NCBI RefSeq assembly: GCF_004341375.1 | Contig: NZ_SLXO01000009.1 | Location: 1-64,000 of the forward strand | Direction: 5' to 3' | Source of the DNA: Rhodothalassium salexigens DSM 2132 | GTDB lineage: Bacteria; Pseudomonadota; Alphaproteobacteria; Sphingomonadales; Rhodothalassiaceae | Length of the DNA stretch: 64,000 bases | Part shown: piece after piece, positions 50,298 to 60,151 of the stretch | Position numbering within the stretch: the first letter of the stretch is position 1 | Layout: the number at the start of each line of letters is the position of its first letter | The notes under the pieces: model-generated | What the model saw: only the letters and a program-made list of their open reading frames with translations | Told to the model about the DNA's origin: nothing | Databases searched by the model: none | Made by a program: the position numbers and the translations under genes

Positions 50298-50630
50298 TCA
50301 GATCGGCATACGCATGATCTCTTCATACGCTTTGACCACCCGGTCGCGCACGGTGGTCACGGTGTCGAGCACCATCTCGGCATTGTTGACCGCGGTGACC
50401 ACGTCCACCAGCCCCGCTTCACCGGCCACCGCCTTGGCCGACATCTGCTCGGCGTTGCGAGTGGCGTCTTCCACATTGGTGACCATGGTGTCGACCAGGG
50501 CGCCGAAGCCACCAGCGCCTTGCGCGGCCTGCCCACCCGCAGCCCCGGCGACGCCGGTCTGCTGCTGTTCGGTGGCGCGGTTGAGCGCCGAGCCGTAGGC
50601 GGCGCTGGCGTCGAGCGTTTTCATGTCCAT
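50298..50630 (-). CDS. fliE: Flagellar hook-basal body protein FliE
   Basis: The protein has 110 residues. A Gln/Gly/Ala-rich N-terminal part is followed by the conserved C-terminal helices (VVTAVNNAEMVLDTVTTVRD) that join the MS ring and export gate to the rod. The start is MDMKTLD at 50630; a second ATG at 50624 is equally possible. It lies 11 bases after flgC in the flgB-flgC-fliE group. Confidence 0.94.
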   Translation of the reverse strand: MDMKTLDASAAYGSALNRATEQQQTGVAGAAGGQAAQGAGGFGALVDTMVTNVEDATRNAEQMSAKAVAGEAGLVDVVTAVNNAEMVLDTVTTVRDRVVKAYEEIMRMPI

Positions 50631-50641
50631 CGGCTCTCTCC

Positions 50642-51049
50642 TCAGCGCAACAGTTCGACCGTGGCGACGGCCATGCGTTTGGTGGAATCCATGGTGTTCA
50701 GATTGGCCTTGTAGCTGCGCTGAGCCTGCTGCATGTCGATTGCCTCGACCAGCCCCTTGACGTTGGTGGTCGCCACATAGCCGCTGGCATCGGCGGCCGG
50801 GTGGCCGGGCTCGTAGCGGCTGCCGAATGCCGATTTGTCCTCGTCGATCTTATGCACGCCGACCTTGTTGACGCCCATCTGATCGTCGAGCGTGTTCTTG
50901 AACGTCACCACCTTGCGCCGATAGGGATCGTCGCCCGGCCGCAGGGCGGTCGAGTCCGCGTTGGCCATGTTCTCCGCGATGATGCGCATGCGCACGCTTT
51001 GCGCACGCAGGCCTGCGGCCGAGACCATCATTGCCTTTTCGATATCCAT
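50642..51049 (-). CDS. flgC: Flagellar proximal rod protein FlgC
   Basis: The protein has 135 residues. The N-terminal rod motif (SAAGLRAQSVRMRIIAENMANADS) and C-terminal motif (EAIDMQQAQRSYKANLN) are both present. It forms the proximal rod with FlgB and FliE. A GGAGAGG site precedes the ATG. It lies 79 bases after flgB. Confidence 0.96.
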   Translation of the reverse strand: MDIEKAMMVSAAGLRAQSVRMRIIAENMANADSTALRPGDDPYRRKVVTFKNTLDDQMGVNKVGVHKIDEDKSAFGSRYEPGHPAADASGYVATTNVKGLVEAIDMQQAQRSYKANLNTMDSTKRMAVATVELLR

Positions 51050-51128
51050 GCCGCCTCTCCTTCACTGACCACGACCGGCCCTATCTTACCGCGACGGAAC
51101 CGCCGCGCGGGCCGGACCGACCGTTACC

Positions 51129-51572
51129 CTATCGCGCCCCACCGCCGCTGCCGATGGCCATCTTCAACAGCCCCGAATGCTTGCGGTAGAGATTGATCAT
51201 CAACCCGTATTCCATCTGGTTCTCGCCGACCCGGCGCAGTTCTTCTTCGAGTTCCACATTGTTGCCATTGGGCGTTTCCTGCCCGGCCTTGGTCTCGACC
51301 GCCTGGAGCGCGCCGAACGCGTCGCCCGGCGGCACCATGTGACCGGGATGGCTGGCCACCATGCGCACCGTCGGCATGGTCGGCGTGGCGTTGTTGCCCA
51401 GCGCACCGGTCTTGTCGAGCAGTTGCGTGAAGTTCTGCCCCTGCATGCGCTGCGCCGTATAGCGCGGCGTGTTGGCGTTGGCGACGTTCTCCGACAGCAC
51501 CTGCTGGCGCTTGTTATGCCAGTGCATCCGGGACTTCAGGCCCTCAAGCAAAGGGATATCGAAGAATTCCAT
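51129..51572 (-). CDS. flgB: Flagellar proximal rod protein FlgB
   Basis: The protein has 147 residues. The N-terminal rod motif reads LKSRMHWHNKRQQVLSENVA then NANTPRYTA, and the C-terminal part has NQMEYGLMINLYRKHSGLLK. It is the first gene of the flgBC-fliEQR-flhB-cckA group. The ATG at 51572 fits the family start (MEFFDIPLL); an ATG at 51590 is an alternative. The upstream region holds a CtrA box shared with divergent fliO. Confidence 0.95.
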   Translation of the reverse strand: MEFFDIPLLEGLKSRMHWHNKRQQVLSENVANANTPRYTAQRMQGQNFTQLLDKTGALGNNATPTMPTVRMVASHPGHMVPPGDAFGALQAVETKAGQETPNGNNVELEEELRRVGENQMEYGLMINLYRKHSGLLKMAIGSGGGAR

Positions 51573-51916
51573 AACGCCGACCCGCTCCATGATCCACGGC
51601 CATCCCGCGGAATGAACCTTCTGCAAGCTTAGACCCTAAGCGCTGTCGGTTGCCAGAATGTTAATGGCTGACCGCGACCGCCGCCCGAACCGACCAGGCC
51701 AGGCCAGACCGGCCGAGACAAGGCGATCGAGCATCGGGTGGCGAGGCTTAAACCATGCTTAACCGGCATTGGTAAAGATGGCGCCCACAGCCGCCCGGCC
51801 TGGGGCCGCTTGCGCCGATCGCCCGGGCTGGCGTATCGAACCAGGCGGGCACCCACCGGTGCCTTGATGACCACGCCCCGCCCGCGCCGGGCCTGACCAG
51901 GGATCTATCGCCCCCC
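51573..51916. other. Divergent flagellar control region between flgB and fliO
   Basis: A 344-base region with no gene. It must carry the promoters for the flgB group (minus) and fliO-fliP (plus). The only clear element is the CtrA box at 51749-51764. I looked for sigma-54 GG/GC elements and found none with correct spacing. Confidence 0.6.
51749..51764 (+). promoter_or_regulatory. CtrA-binding site between flgB and fliO
   Basis: TTAA-N7-TTAAC is an exact match to the CtrA box. It lies 177 bases from the flgB start and 153 from the fliO start. It is the only such match I noticed in non-coding parts of the window, and it is in the region controlling early flagellar genes, the classic CtrA targets. 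The kinase that acts upstream of CtrA, CckA, is encoded 4 kb away. Confidence 0.72.
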
Positions 51917-52240
51917 ATGACCGGGCTCGACTTGCTGTATGCCGCGCTGGCGTTGTTGTTCGTGGTCGGCCTGATCGGCGGGCTGGCGATCCTGCTGCGC
52001 AGCAGCGCGACCCTGCAAGACCGTCTGCGCCACTGGGGCAGCGGCACCAATGGGCGCCCCAAGCGCCGGCTGGAACTGGTCGAGACCCTGGCGCTCGACG
52101 CGCGGCGCCGGCTGGTGCTGGTGCGCTGCGACGACCGCGACCATCTGCTGCTACTGGGCGGCCACACCGATCAGGTAGTCGCCGCCGACACGGCGCCCAA
52201 GGAGACCGCCCATGACCGCGACCGCCGCGCCGGCCGCTGA
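51917..52240 (+). CDS. fliO: Flagellar biosynthesis protein FliO
   Basis: The protein has 107 residues: one N-terminal membrane helix (about 7-27) and a cytoplasmic domain with the FliO core LELVETLALDARRRLVLVRCDDRDHLLLLGG. FliO assists assembly of the FliP export gate. The stop lies 29 bases inside fliP, so the pair is translationally linked. Confidence 0.92.
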   Translation: MTGLDLLYAALALLFVVGLIGGLAILLRSSATLQDRLRHWGSGTNGRPKRRLELVETLALDARRRLVLVRCDDRDHLLLLGGHTDQVVAADTAPKETAHDRDRRAGR

Positions 52241-53099
52241 GCCTCACCGCCCCAGCGGCGGCAACCCGGGCCCGGTGGGCCCGTCGCGCCGCCAATGCGC
52301 CTCGCGCCCGTCTGGCCCCTCGCGTCTGGCCCGGATCGCCCAGGTCGGACGCCGGGCGGCCGCCGCGCTGGGCGTGGTGGCGGCGCTGGCTCTGGCGGCG
52401 GTGGTGATCTTCCCCGGCGGTGTCGCAGCGCAGGAAATCTCGGTCGATCTGGGCGCCGAGGGCACGCTGACCGGCCGGGTCATCCAGATGCTGCTGTTGA
52501 TCACGGTGCTGTCGCTGGCACCGTCGATCCTGCTGACCATGACCAGTTTCACGCGCATCGTGGTGGTGCTGTCGATCCTGCGCAACGCGCTCGGCACCCG
52601 CACCACGCCGCCCAATGTGGTGATGATCGCGCTGGCGCTGTTCCTGACCGGCTACATCATGGCGCCGGTGTTCCAGCAGTCCTACACCGACGGTATCCAG
52701 CCGCTGGTCAATGAAGAGATCGACACCGTGGACGGCCTGCAACGGGCCGTGGCCCCGTTTCGCACCTTCATGCTGGCCAATGTGCGCGAAGCCGACCTGG
52801 AGTTGTTCGTCAACATGGGCGACGGCCCGCGCCCCGAGACGCCCGACGACATCGCCATCCAGGTGCTGTTGCCGGCATTCGTGATTTCCGAATTGCGCCG
52901 GGCGTTCGAGATGGCGTTTCTGATCTATCTGCCGTTCATCATTATCGACCTGGTGGTCGCGTCGGTGTTGATGAGCATGGGCATGATGATGCTGCCACCG
53001 GTGATGATCTCGATCCCGTTCAAGGTGATCTTCTTCGTGCTGGTGGACGGCTGGAACATGCTGTCGGGCAGCCTGGTGCAAAGCTTCAACACGGTCTAG
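52212..53099 (+). CDS. fliP: Flagellar type III export protein FliP
   Basis: The protein has 295 residues. The conserved membrane core (about 85-290) has LAPSILLTMTSFTRIVVVLS, LFLTGYIMAPVF and the C-terminal LMSMGMMMLPPVMISIPFK. It has an unusually long N-terminus: about 45 Pro/Arg/Ser-rich residues come before the cleavable signal-like helix (about 48-72). It forms the core of the export gate with FliQ and FliR. GGAG precedes the ATG. It converges with the next gene only 12 bases later. Confidence 0.96.
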   Translation: MTATAAPAAEPHRPSGGNPGPVGPSRRQCASRPSGPSRLARIAQVGRRAAAALGVVAALALAAVVIFPGGVAAQEISVDLGAEGTLTGRVIQMLLLITVLSLAPSILLTMTSFTRIVVVLSILRNALGTRTTPPNVVMIALALFLTGYIMAPVFQQSYTDGIQPLVNEEIDTVDGLQRAVAPFRTFMLANVREADLELFVNMGDGPRPETPDDIAIQVLLPAFVISELRRAFEMAFLIYLPFIIIDLVVASVLMSMGMMMLPPVMISIPFKVIFFVLVDGWNMLSGSLVQSFNTV

Positions 53100-53111
53100 C
53101 CGGGCCGCCGC

Positions 53112-54194
53112 TCAGCCGGGCAGCGGGTAGCGCTCCATGAAATAGCCGAGGCAATCCTGGGCGATGATCCGGGTGTCGCTGGTCAGCATGGCCGGCACCA
53201 CCGGTCGGCGCAGGGTGATCAGGCCGCCGGCGTCGGCGGCCAGATAGGCGCGCGTGCAGTCGGCGCCGGTCTCGTCGGTGACGTCGAGCAAGATCGCCCC
53301 GTCGCCGCGCGGCGCCTGGCGCGCGATCGCGGTGCCGGCATCCAGATCGGCGAAGTTCCAGGTCTCCAGCGTCAACGGCAGCGCCAGATCCGCCTCGCCC
53401 GGCCCGATCGCCATGGACAGACCCGCCGGCACCTTGACCGTGGCCACGGTGTGGAACAGGTCCACATCGGCCGGGGCGGGCCAGGTGGTGGGCAGATGGT
53501 CCAGGTGCAGCGCGGCGTCGACCCAGTCGGCGGCCAGGGCGACGCCGGCGGGCTCGCCCGAGCGCCCGCACTCCACGGTCACCGCCGGGCACAGCGGCGC
53601 GAACGCCAGCGACTGCACGCCGCGCGGTTCGGTGAAATAGACCTGGGTGCGGCTGAACAGGCGCGCCAGATGCAGAAACGCGGGCTCGACCCGGTTGACG
53701 CAGCCATAATGCGGGTTGCGCCCGGTGGTGTTGTGGATGTCCAGGCTGGCGAACGGCCGCCGCGCGGCCATGATCTCCACCACCCGCGCCATCAGCCGGT
53801 GTTCGGGGCCATCGCCCTCGGCCCCCGGCCAGACCCGATTGAAGTCGGGCTGGCCGTCGAGCCGGCGGCGGTTGTGGGCGGCAGCGGCCACATTGCCGAT
53901 GAACAGGCTCAAGGGCCGCGGCAGGGCGACCGACCCGCCACCCACATCGTAGCGGCGCAACACCTGCTGCACCGCCAGCACGCCGGTATGCTCGTTGCCG
54001 TGCAGCAGGGTCGAGACGAACAGCGGCGCCCGACCTGCCTGGCCTGCCTGCCCTGTCTGGCCCGCCCGCCCGGGCAGATGGATCAGCGTCGGCCGGCCGA
54101 GCAGCGCGTCGAGGGCCGCAACCGGGGCGTCCAAAAACCCCGGCGGCAGGGCGTCCAACTGGATCAGATCGTGAGCGTCAAACCGACCACTCAT
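53112..54194 (-). CDS. Succinylglutamate desuccinylase/aspartoacylase family zinc hydrolase
   Basis: The protein has 360 residues. The M14-like zinc site is visible: HGNE (near residue 64) and DIHNTTG (near 150), with the arginine/asparagine region NRRRLDGQPDFNRVWPG between them. The family removes acyl groups from amino acids or trims peptides. A Gln-Thr-Gly-Gln-Ala-Gly stretch near residue 50 is low-complexity. The ATG at 54194 lies 17 bases inside the end of the upstream ligase gene, so the two proteins are made together. The substrate is unknown. Confidence 0.86.
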   Translation of the reverse strand: MSGRFDAHDLIQLDALPPGFLDAPVAALDALLGRPTLIHLPGRAGQTGQAGQAGRAPLFVSTLLHGNEHTGVLAVQQVLRRYDVGGGSVALPRPLSLFIGNVAAAAHNRRRLDGQPDFNRVWPGAEGDGPEHRLMARVVEIMAARRPFASLDIHNTTGRNPHYGCVNRVEPAFLHLARLFSRTQVYFTEPRGVQSLAFAPLCPAVTVECGRSGEPAGVALAADWVDAALHLDHLPTTWPAPADVDLFHTVATVKVPAGLSMAIGPGEADLALPLTLETWNFADLDAGTAIARQAPRGDGAILLDVTDETGADCTRAYLAADAGGLITLRRPVVPAMLTSDTRIIAQDCLGYFMERYPLPG

Positions 54195-55596
54195 GCACCG
54201 GCACTCCACTGTTCTGGCGCCGCAGATAGGCGAGCGTCAGGTCGGCCATGGACGCGCCATGGGCGGCCACATAGGCGCGTTGCCACACCGCCCCGGTCTG
54301 GCCGGTTTCGACCCGGCCGCGGATGATCCCGATATAGCGCGCGATGTCGCCGTCATCGATGCCGAGCATGGCGAGCCCGGCCTCGGCCATGGGGATGAAC
54401 CGGTGGGCGAGGAAGCGGTGGATCGGCGCGATCTCCTCCTCGCGCCATTCGAAGCTGGCGTCGAGGCCGTGGCGCGCGGCGTTGTAGAAATTGTCGCGCG
54501 CCACATAGAAGGGCAGATCGTCCTCCAGCGTGGTCTCGCGTTCGACCAGATAGTGCATGAGGCCGTAATAGAAGGCGGCGTTGGCGATGCAGTCGACCAC
54601 CGTCGGCCCCGACGGCACCACGCGCTGTTCAAGCCGCAGATGGGGCAAGTCGTCGTCCTCGAAGCCGACCAGCGCGCGCGTCCAGCGCCAGATGGTGCCG
54701 TTGTGCAGGCGCAGATGCTTGAGCCGCTCGGGCGGCGCGTCGAAGCGGATCGGCAGGATCACCGGATAGCGCTGGCGGTTCGCCTTGAAGACCTCGTAGA
54801 AGCCTTCTTCCAGATAGCGGATGCCGAAGGTCACCCGCTCCATATAGTCCCACTTACCCACCGAGACCGCCTGTTCGAACAGCGGAATCCGCGTCTCGGC
54901 CCACAGCGAGCGGCCGAACAGGAACGGCGAATTCGCGGCCACCGCCACCATCGGCGCCGACGCCACCTTCGACGCATTATAGGCGCGCGCGTCCTTGCCC
55001 GGCGCCACTTGAAGGTGGATCTGGAACGAGGTTGTCGCGGCTTCGAGCATGATGTCGGTGTGCACGCTGTGCAGGCTGTCCTCGCCCTCGATATCCAGGT
55101 GGATCGGCACGTCCCGGCGCAGCCGCATAATCTGTTCGTTGAGCGCGCGATAGCGGGTCATCCGCGACAGGTTCTGCGGGCACAGGTCGCGCGCGGTCAC
55201 CGTCGGCAGGATGCCGATCATCGCCAGGTCGAGCCCCAGATCGCGCGCCACCCGCCGACCGCGCGCCCAACTCTCGCCGAGCGCGCGTTCCATGCGGCTT
55301 AGCACCCGGCCCGCCAGCACGGCCGGCGGGGTGTTGAACTCGATATTGAACTTGGACAGCTCGGGCACCACCAGCGGGTCGTCCATGGCGTCGAGAAACG
55401 CCTTGTTGCGCGCCGCCGGCCGGCCCTGTGCATCGACCAACCAGGCTTCAAGCTCGGCGCCGACGCGCATCCGGTCGCGCGCCACCCGGCCGGCTTTCAG
55501 CCACCGATACAAAAGGTCGGTCTCGAAGCGCAGAGTCTTCTCGAACGCCCGGAAATCCGCGCGTCGGAAGTCGCTGGTCTCGACTTCGTCGCCCAT
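54178..55596 (-). CDS. GCS2-family glutamate-cysteine-ligase-like carboxylate-amine ligase
   Basis: The protein has 472 residues. [10 protein letters not shown] (about 46-55), [22 protein letters not shown] and a C-terminal block with [13 protein letters not shown] follow the GCS2 family. These enzymes join a carboxylate (often the gamma-carboxyl of glutamate) to an amine using ATP. It is longer than the YbdK type of about 370 residues. True glutathione synthesis is not implied: no gshB is adjacent, and the partner is a deacylase-like hydrolase. GGGAGG precedes the ATG by about 10 bases. Confidence 0.85.
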   Translation of the reverse strand: MGDEVETSDFRRADFRAFEKTLRFETDLLYRWLKAGRVARDRMRVGAELEAWLVDAQGRPAARNKAFLDAMDDPLVVPELSKFNIEFNTPPAVLAGRVLSRMERALGESWARGRRVARDLGLDLAMIGILPTVTARDLCPQNLSRMTRYRALNEQIMRLRRDVPIHLDIEGEDSLHSVHTDIMLEAATTSFQIHLQVAPGKDARAYNASKVASAPMVAVAANSPFLFGRSLWAETRIPLFEQAVSVGKWDYMERVTFGIRYLEEGFYEVFKANRQRYPVILPIRFDAPPERLKHLRLHNGTIWRWTRALVGFEDDDLPHLRLEQRVVPSGPTVVDCIANAAFYYGLMHYLVERETTLEDDLPFYVARDNFYNAARHGLDASFEWREEEIAPIHRFLAHRFIPMAEAGLAMLGIDDGDIARYIGIIRGRVETGQTGAVWQRAYVAAHGASMADLTLAYLRRQNSGVPVHEWSV

Positions 55597-55781
55597 CGGT
55601 TGCCGACACCTCCCTGATGTCGTGCCCGCGTCATCGCGGTGTCATTGACCCGAGTGTGCGGCGACAGACCCACGCGACGCAAGGGGCGGCGCGCGCATTG
55701 GCCCCTTTTCAAGCGCGCCCGGCCGCGCCATGTAGGGCGCAGCTTTCCCCTCCCCGGTCCGAACAGAAAAGGCGCCAAGCG

Positions 55782-57140
55782 ATGACCCACCAGCCCATCC
55801 ATATCGTCGGCGGCGGCCTGGCGGGCTCCGAAGCCGCCTGGCAGGTGGCCCAGGCCGGCGTGCCCGTGGTGCTGCACGAGATGCGCCCGACCCGCCCCAC
55901 CGACGCCCACCATACCGACAGCCTGGCCGAACTGGTCTGTTCCAACTCGTTCCGCTCGGACGTGGTGCACGCCAACGCGGTCGGCCTGCTGCACGAAGAG
56001 ATGCGCCGCGCCGGCTCGTTGATCCTGGCCGCTGGCGATGCCCACAAGGTGCCGGCGGGCTCGGCGCTGGCGGTGGATCGCGACGCCTTCTCGGCCCATG
56101 TGACCGAGACCCTGTCCAACCACCCACTGGTCACCGTCGAGCGCGGCGAGGTGGCCGACCTGCCGCCCGAAGACTGGTCGAGCGTGATCGTCGCCACCGG
56201 GCCGCTCACCTCGCCCGGGCTCGCCGAGGCGATCCGCGACCTGACCGGCGAGGACAGCCTGGCCTTCTTCGACGCCATCGCGCCGATCGTCCACAAGGAC
56301 AGCATCGACATGGGCCAGGCCTGGTTCCAGTCGCGCTACGACAAGGGCGACGGTGCCGACTATATCAACTGCGCCATGGACCGCGCCCAGTACGAGGCGT
56401 TCATCGACGCGCTGCTGACCGGCGAGAAGACCCGGTTCAAGCAGTGGGAGGCCGACACGCCCTATTTCGACGGCTGCATGCCGATCGAGGTGATGGCCGA
56501 GCGCGGGCCCGAGACGCTGCGCTACGGGCCGATGAAGCCGGTCGGGCTGACCAACCCCCACGACCCCGAACGCCGGCCTTATGCGGTGGTGCAACTGCGC
56601 CAGGACAACAAGCTTGGCACGCTTTACAACATGGTCGGTTTCCAGACCAAGCTCACCTATGGCGAACAAAAGCGCATCTTCCGCATGATCCCGGGGCTGC
56701 AAGACGCGCGCTTCGCCCGGCTCGGCGGTCTGCACCGCAACACGTTCATCAACAGCCCCAAGCTGCTTGACGGCGCCCTGCGGCTCAAGGCGCAGCCCCG
56801 GTTGCGCTTCGCCGGTCAGATCACCGGCGTCGAGGGCTATATCGAATCGGCGGCCATTGGCCTTCTCGCCGGGCGCTTCGCCGCCGCCGAGAGCCACGGC
56901 CGCACCCCCGCCGCGCCGCCGCCGACCACCGCCTTGGGCGCGCTCCTCGGCCACATCACCGGCGGCGCCGACGCCGAGACCTTCCAGCCCATGAACGTCA
57001 ATTTCGGCCTGTTCCCGCCGTTCGAGGGACGGGTCAAGAAGAAGGAGCGCAAGGCCGCCCACGCCGACCGCGCGCTCTCAGCCCTCGGCCCCTGGCTCGC
57101 CGGCGACGCACCAGACGACGCGGCCAAGGCGGCCGAATGA
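55782..57140 (+). CDS. trmFO: tRNA m5U54 methyltransferase TrmFO (folate/FAD-dependent)
   Basis: The protein has 452 residues. The FAD-binding start [20 protein letters not shown] is followed by the family hallmark [10 protein letters not shown] and the later [13 protein letters not shown] and [17 protein letters not shown]-like blocks. It methylates U54 of tRNA using methylene-tetrahydrofolate and FADH2. The ATG at 55782 is chosen by the conserved [15 protein letters not shown] start. It is a single plus-strand gene. Confidence 0.97.
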   Translation: MTHQPIHIVGGGLAGSEAAWQVAQAGVPVVLHEMRPTRPTDAHHTDSLAELVCSNSFRSDVVHANAVGLLHEEMRRAGSLILAAGDAHKVPAGSALAVDRDAFSAHVTETLSNHPLVTVERGEVADLPPEDWSSVIVATGPLTSPGLAEAIRDLTGEDSLAFFDAIAPIVHKDSIDMGQAWFQSRYDKGDGADYINCAMDRAQYEAFIDALLTGEKTRFKQWEADTPYFDGCMPIEVMAERGPETLRYGPMKPVGLTNPHDPERRPYAVVQLRQDNKLGTLYNMVGFQTKLTYGEQKRIFRMIPGLQDARFARLGGLHRNTFINSPKLLDGALRLKAQPRLRFAGQITGVEGYIESAAIGLLAGRFAAAESHGRTPAAPPPTTALGALLGHITGGADAETFQPMNVNFGLFPPFEGRVKKKERKAAHADRALSALGPWLAGDAPDDAAKAAE

Positions 57141-57177
57141 CCGCCGGGCCCGCTTGAGCCTGCCGGGCCTGCCCGGT

Positions 57178-57208
57178 CCGCCGGGTCGGTATAATCCGGG
57201 CCCGGCGG
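57178..57208. terminator. Hairpin between convergent trmFO and SDR genes
   Basis: 8-bp stem CCGCCGGG/CCCGGCGG with a 15-base loop in the short gap between converging genes. There is no T-run; a bidirectional terminator is possible. Confidence 0.35.
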
Positions 57209-57211
57209 GGC

Positions 57212-57982
57212 TCAGTGGAAGTAGCTGGCGCCGTTGATGTCCACCGTGGCGCCGGTGGCGTGGGTGGCCAGGCCGCTGAGCAGGAACGCGATCAGATTGC
57301 CGACCTCGCGCGGCGGCGCGGCGTCGCCCATGGGCACCTCGTCGAGCATATGGGCGTTGGCCGGGTCGTCGATGCGCGGCGCCACCCGCTCGGTGCGCAC
57401 CCAGCCGGGCGCCACCGTGTAGGCGAGCACGCCCTGGCGCGCATAGCCCTTGGCCAGCGAGCGGGTCAGCGCCACCACCGCGCCCTTGCTGGCGGCATAG
57501 TGCATGGCGTCGGGCATGTCGCCGCGAAACGCCGCCCGGCTGGCCACATTGACGATCCGGCCGCCGCCGCGCGCCTTGAACGCCAGCACCGCCAGGCGGC
57601 TGAGGTCCGCGACCGCGCGCACATTGACCGCCCAGACCCGGTCCCAATCGCGGTCCCAGTCCTCATAAGGGTCCTCGGGCGCCGAATAGGGCATGGTGGC
57701 GGCGTTGTTGACCAGCGCGGTCAGCCCACCCGCCGGCGTGCCCGCCGCCCAGTCCTCGGCCGCCCGCCACAACTCGGCGACCGCCGCCTTGCGGCCCAGG
57801 TCGGCCTGGACGGTCGTCGCCCGGTCCGGATAAGCCGCCGCCAGCTCGGCCGCCGTGCCCGCGCCGCTGTGCCAGTGCAACGCCACATGGGCGCCGGCGT
57901 CGAGCAACACCGCAGCGGTCGCAGCGCCGATACCGCCCGCCGCCCCGGTGACCAGCACCGTCTGTCCGTCAAGCGTGATCAT
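57212..57982 (-). CDS. Short-chain dehydrogenase/reductase
   Basis: The protein has 256 residues. The Rossmann motif TGAAGGIG (near 12-19), NNAAT, the catalytic Ser region (NVASRAAF), YxxxK as YAASK, and APGWVRT after it define a classical SDR using NAD(P)H. The ATG at 57982 overlaps the VOC gene stop by 14 bases, so they are coupled. The substrate is unknown; beta-ketoacyl-reductase-like and sugar or steroid dehydrogenases share this pattern. Confidence 0.9.
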   Translation of the reverse strand: MITLDGQTVLVTGAAGGIGAATAAVLLDAGAHVALHWHSGAGTAAELAAAYPDRATTVQADLGRKAAVAELWRAAEDWAAGTPAGGLTALVNNAATMPYSAPEDPYEDWDRDWDRVWAVNVRAVADLSRLAVLAFKARGGGRIVNVASRAAFRGDMPDAMHYAASKGAVVALTRSLAKGYARQGVLAYTVAPGWVRTERVAPRIDDPANAHMLDEVPMGDAAPPREVGNLIAFLLSGLATHATGATVDINGASYFH

Positions 57983-58409
57983 CGCCGGCCCCCGGGTCGA
58001 ACAATCTGGCGCGGTCGCGGAAGGTCTTGAACTCCAGCACATTGCCCGCCGGGTCGCGCACGAAGAAGGTGCCCTGCTCGCCGGCCTGGCCCTCGAAGCG
58101 CACATGCGGGTCGAGCAGGAAGGCGACGCCGGCGTCGTCGAACCGCCGGGCCAGAGCCTCCCAGGCCGCCCAGCCGAGCACGACGCCAAAGTGGCGCACC
58201 GGCACCCGGTCGCCGTCCACCGGGTTGGTGGCCGCCTCGCGGCAGTCGTCCGGGCTCAGATGCGCGGTGATCTGATGGCCGAAAAAGTCGAAATCGATCC
58301 AGGCGTCCGACCGGCGCCCCACGGCGCACTGCAACAGCCCGGCATAGAAACCTTCGGCCGCCTTTAAGTCGTCGACGGGAAAGGCCAAATGAAAGGGATC
58401 GGTGCTCAT
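57969..58409 (-). CDS. VOC (glyoxalase/bleomycin-resistance fold) family protein
   Basis: The protein has 146 residues. Two beta-alpha-beta-beta-beta units are visible: [20 protein letters not shown] with a metal-ligand His at the start, HFGVVL in the second unit, and [13 protein letters not shown] with the conserved Glu ligand at the end. A metal-dependent lyase or dioxygenase of the VOC superfamily is likely. The ATG at 58409 ([10 protein letters not shown]) is preferred over 58427. It overlaps the following SDR by 14 bases. Confidence 0.87.
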   Translation of the reverse strand: MSTDPFHLAFPVDDLKAAEGFYAGLLQCAVGRRSDAWIDFDFFGHQITAHLSPDDCREAATNPVDGDRVPVRHFGVVLGWAAWEALARRFDDAGVAFLLDPHVRFEGQAGEQGTFFVRDPAGNVLEFKTFRDRARLFDPGAGDDHA

Positions 58410-58681
58410 GGGGCCGAACGCTGCCACGCTTGGCGATGGCTGACAAGCACCGGTGGCTGGCCGGCCTGGGGCACCGGCGCTGGCGCGAACCGGCTTTGCC
58501 CGACCGCACGACGGGCTTTGCCCGGCTGCAACAAAGCTGTCACACTTTCCCGCAGGGCGCTAAAAAAGGCTTGCGCGGCCGGGCCAAATGGCCCAAATGA
58601 CGCGGCTCAACCCGAGGTTAACCCGGAGAGTCACATGGTGCGCGGCCCCGCTGGGGCCCTTGTGGATGGAGGTCGCAGGCA

Positions 58682-59175
58682 ATGCGCTATTCCAAGACCG
58701 AACAACTGGCCGTCGCGGGCGATACGGTCACTGTTCTCGACGCCAAGACCACCGCTTCGCCCGAGCCTGTCGATCCCAATGCCCCGCGCCTGGACGCTAC
58801 GTCGCCCGGCGGCGATTTCATCGTCGAGGGCGGCCTGGCCTATGCCGGCCATCATCTGATCGCCGACTTCTTCGGCGCCGAGAAGCTCAACGACATCGAC
58901 GCCATCGAGGCGGCCATGCGCGACGCGGCCGAGGCTGCCGGCGCCACGCTGCTGGGCGTCAAGCTGCACCATTTCTCGCCCTATGAGGGCGTCACCGGCA
59001 TCGCGCTGTTGGCCGAGAGCCATATCTCGATCCACACCTGGCCCGAGCGCGGGTTCGCCGCTCTTGACGTGTTCATGTGCGGCGGCACCGAGCCCATGCG
59101 CGCCATCGAGGTGCTGCGCGAACGGCTCAAGCCGGCCCATGTGACGCTGGCCGAACACAAGCGCGGCGTGACCAC

Positions 59176-59179
<4 letters not shown>
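58682..59179 (+). CDS. speD: S-adenosylmethionine decarboxylase proenzyme SpeD
   Basis: The protein has 165 residues. The self-cleavage site ESHISIHTWPE has Glu112-Ser113, so Ser113 becomes the pyruvoyl cofactor. The processing-type residues around HHFSPYEGVTG and MCGG are present. It makes decarboxylated SAM, the aminopropyl donor for spermidine. An N-terminal extension of about 45 residues precedes the usual class 1B core. The stop overlaps the speE GTG (GTGA). Confidence 0.96.
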
Positions 59180-60054
<875 letters not shown>

Positions 60055-60121
60055 CGCGACACAGGTGCCGGCCCGCGCGGGGCCAGAGCTTGGCCCGCCC
60101 TTGGCCGACCCTTGGCGCCGG

Positions 60122-60149
60122 CTGCTTGGGGACGGCTGCTTGGGGACGG
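60122..60149. repeat. Perfect 14-bp tandem duplication at a ribosome binding region
   Basis: CTGCTTGGGGACGG occurs twice in succession (60122-60135 and 60136-60149), ending two bases before the ATG at 60152. The second copy supplies the only purine-rich leader (GGGGA) of the downstream gene, and the duplication creates a second, more distant copy of it. Confidence 0.85.
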
Positions 60150-60151
60150 CC

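Noticed and set aside
51573-51748. Sigma-54 promoter upstream of flgB
   Set aside because: The nearest TGGCAA has its GC one base out of the required GG-N10-GC spacing and lacks TTGC.
58410-58681. Possible SAM or polyamine riboswitch upstream of speD
   Set aside because: Only a small GGCCCC/GGGGCC hairpin is visible; I could not match any known SAM or polyamine riboswitch core. A covariance-model scan would decide it.
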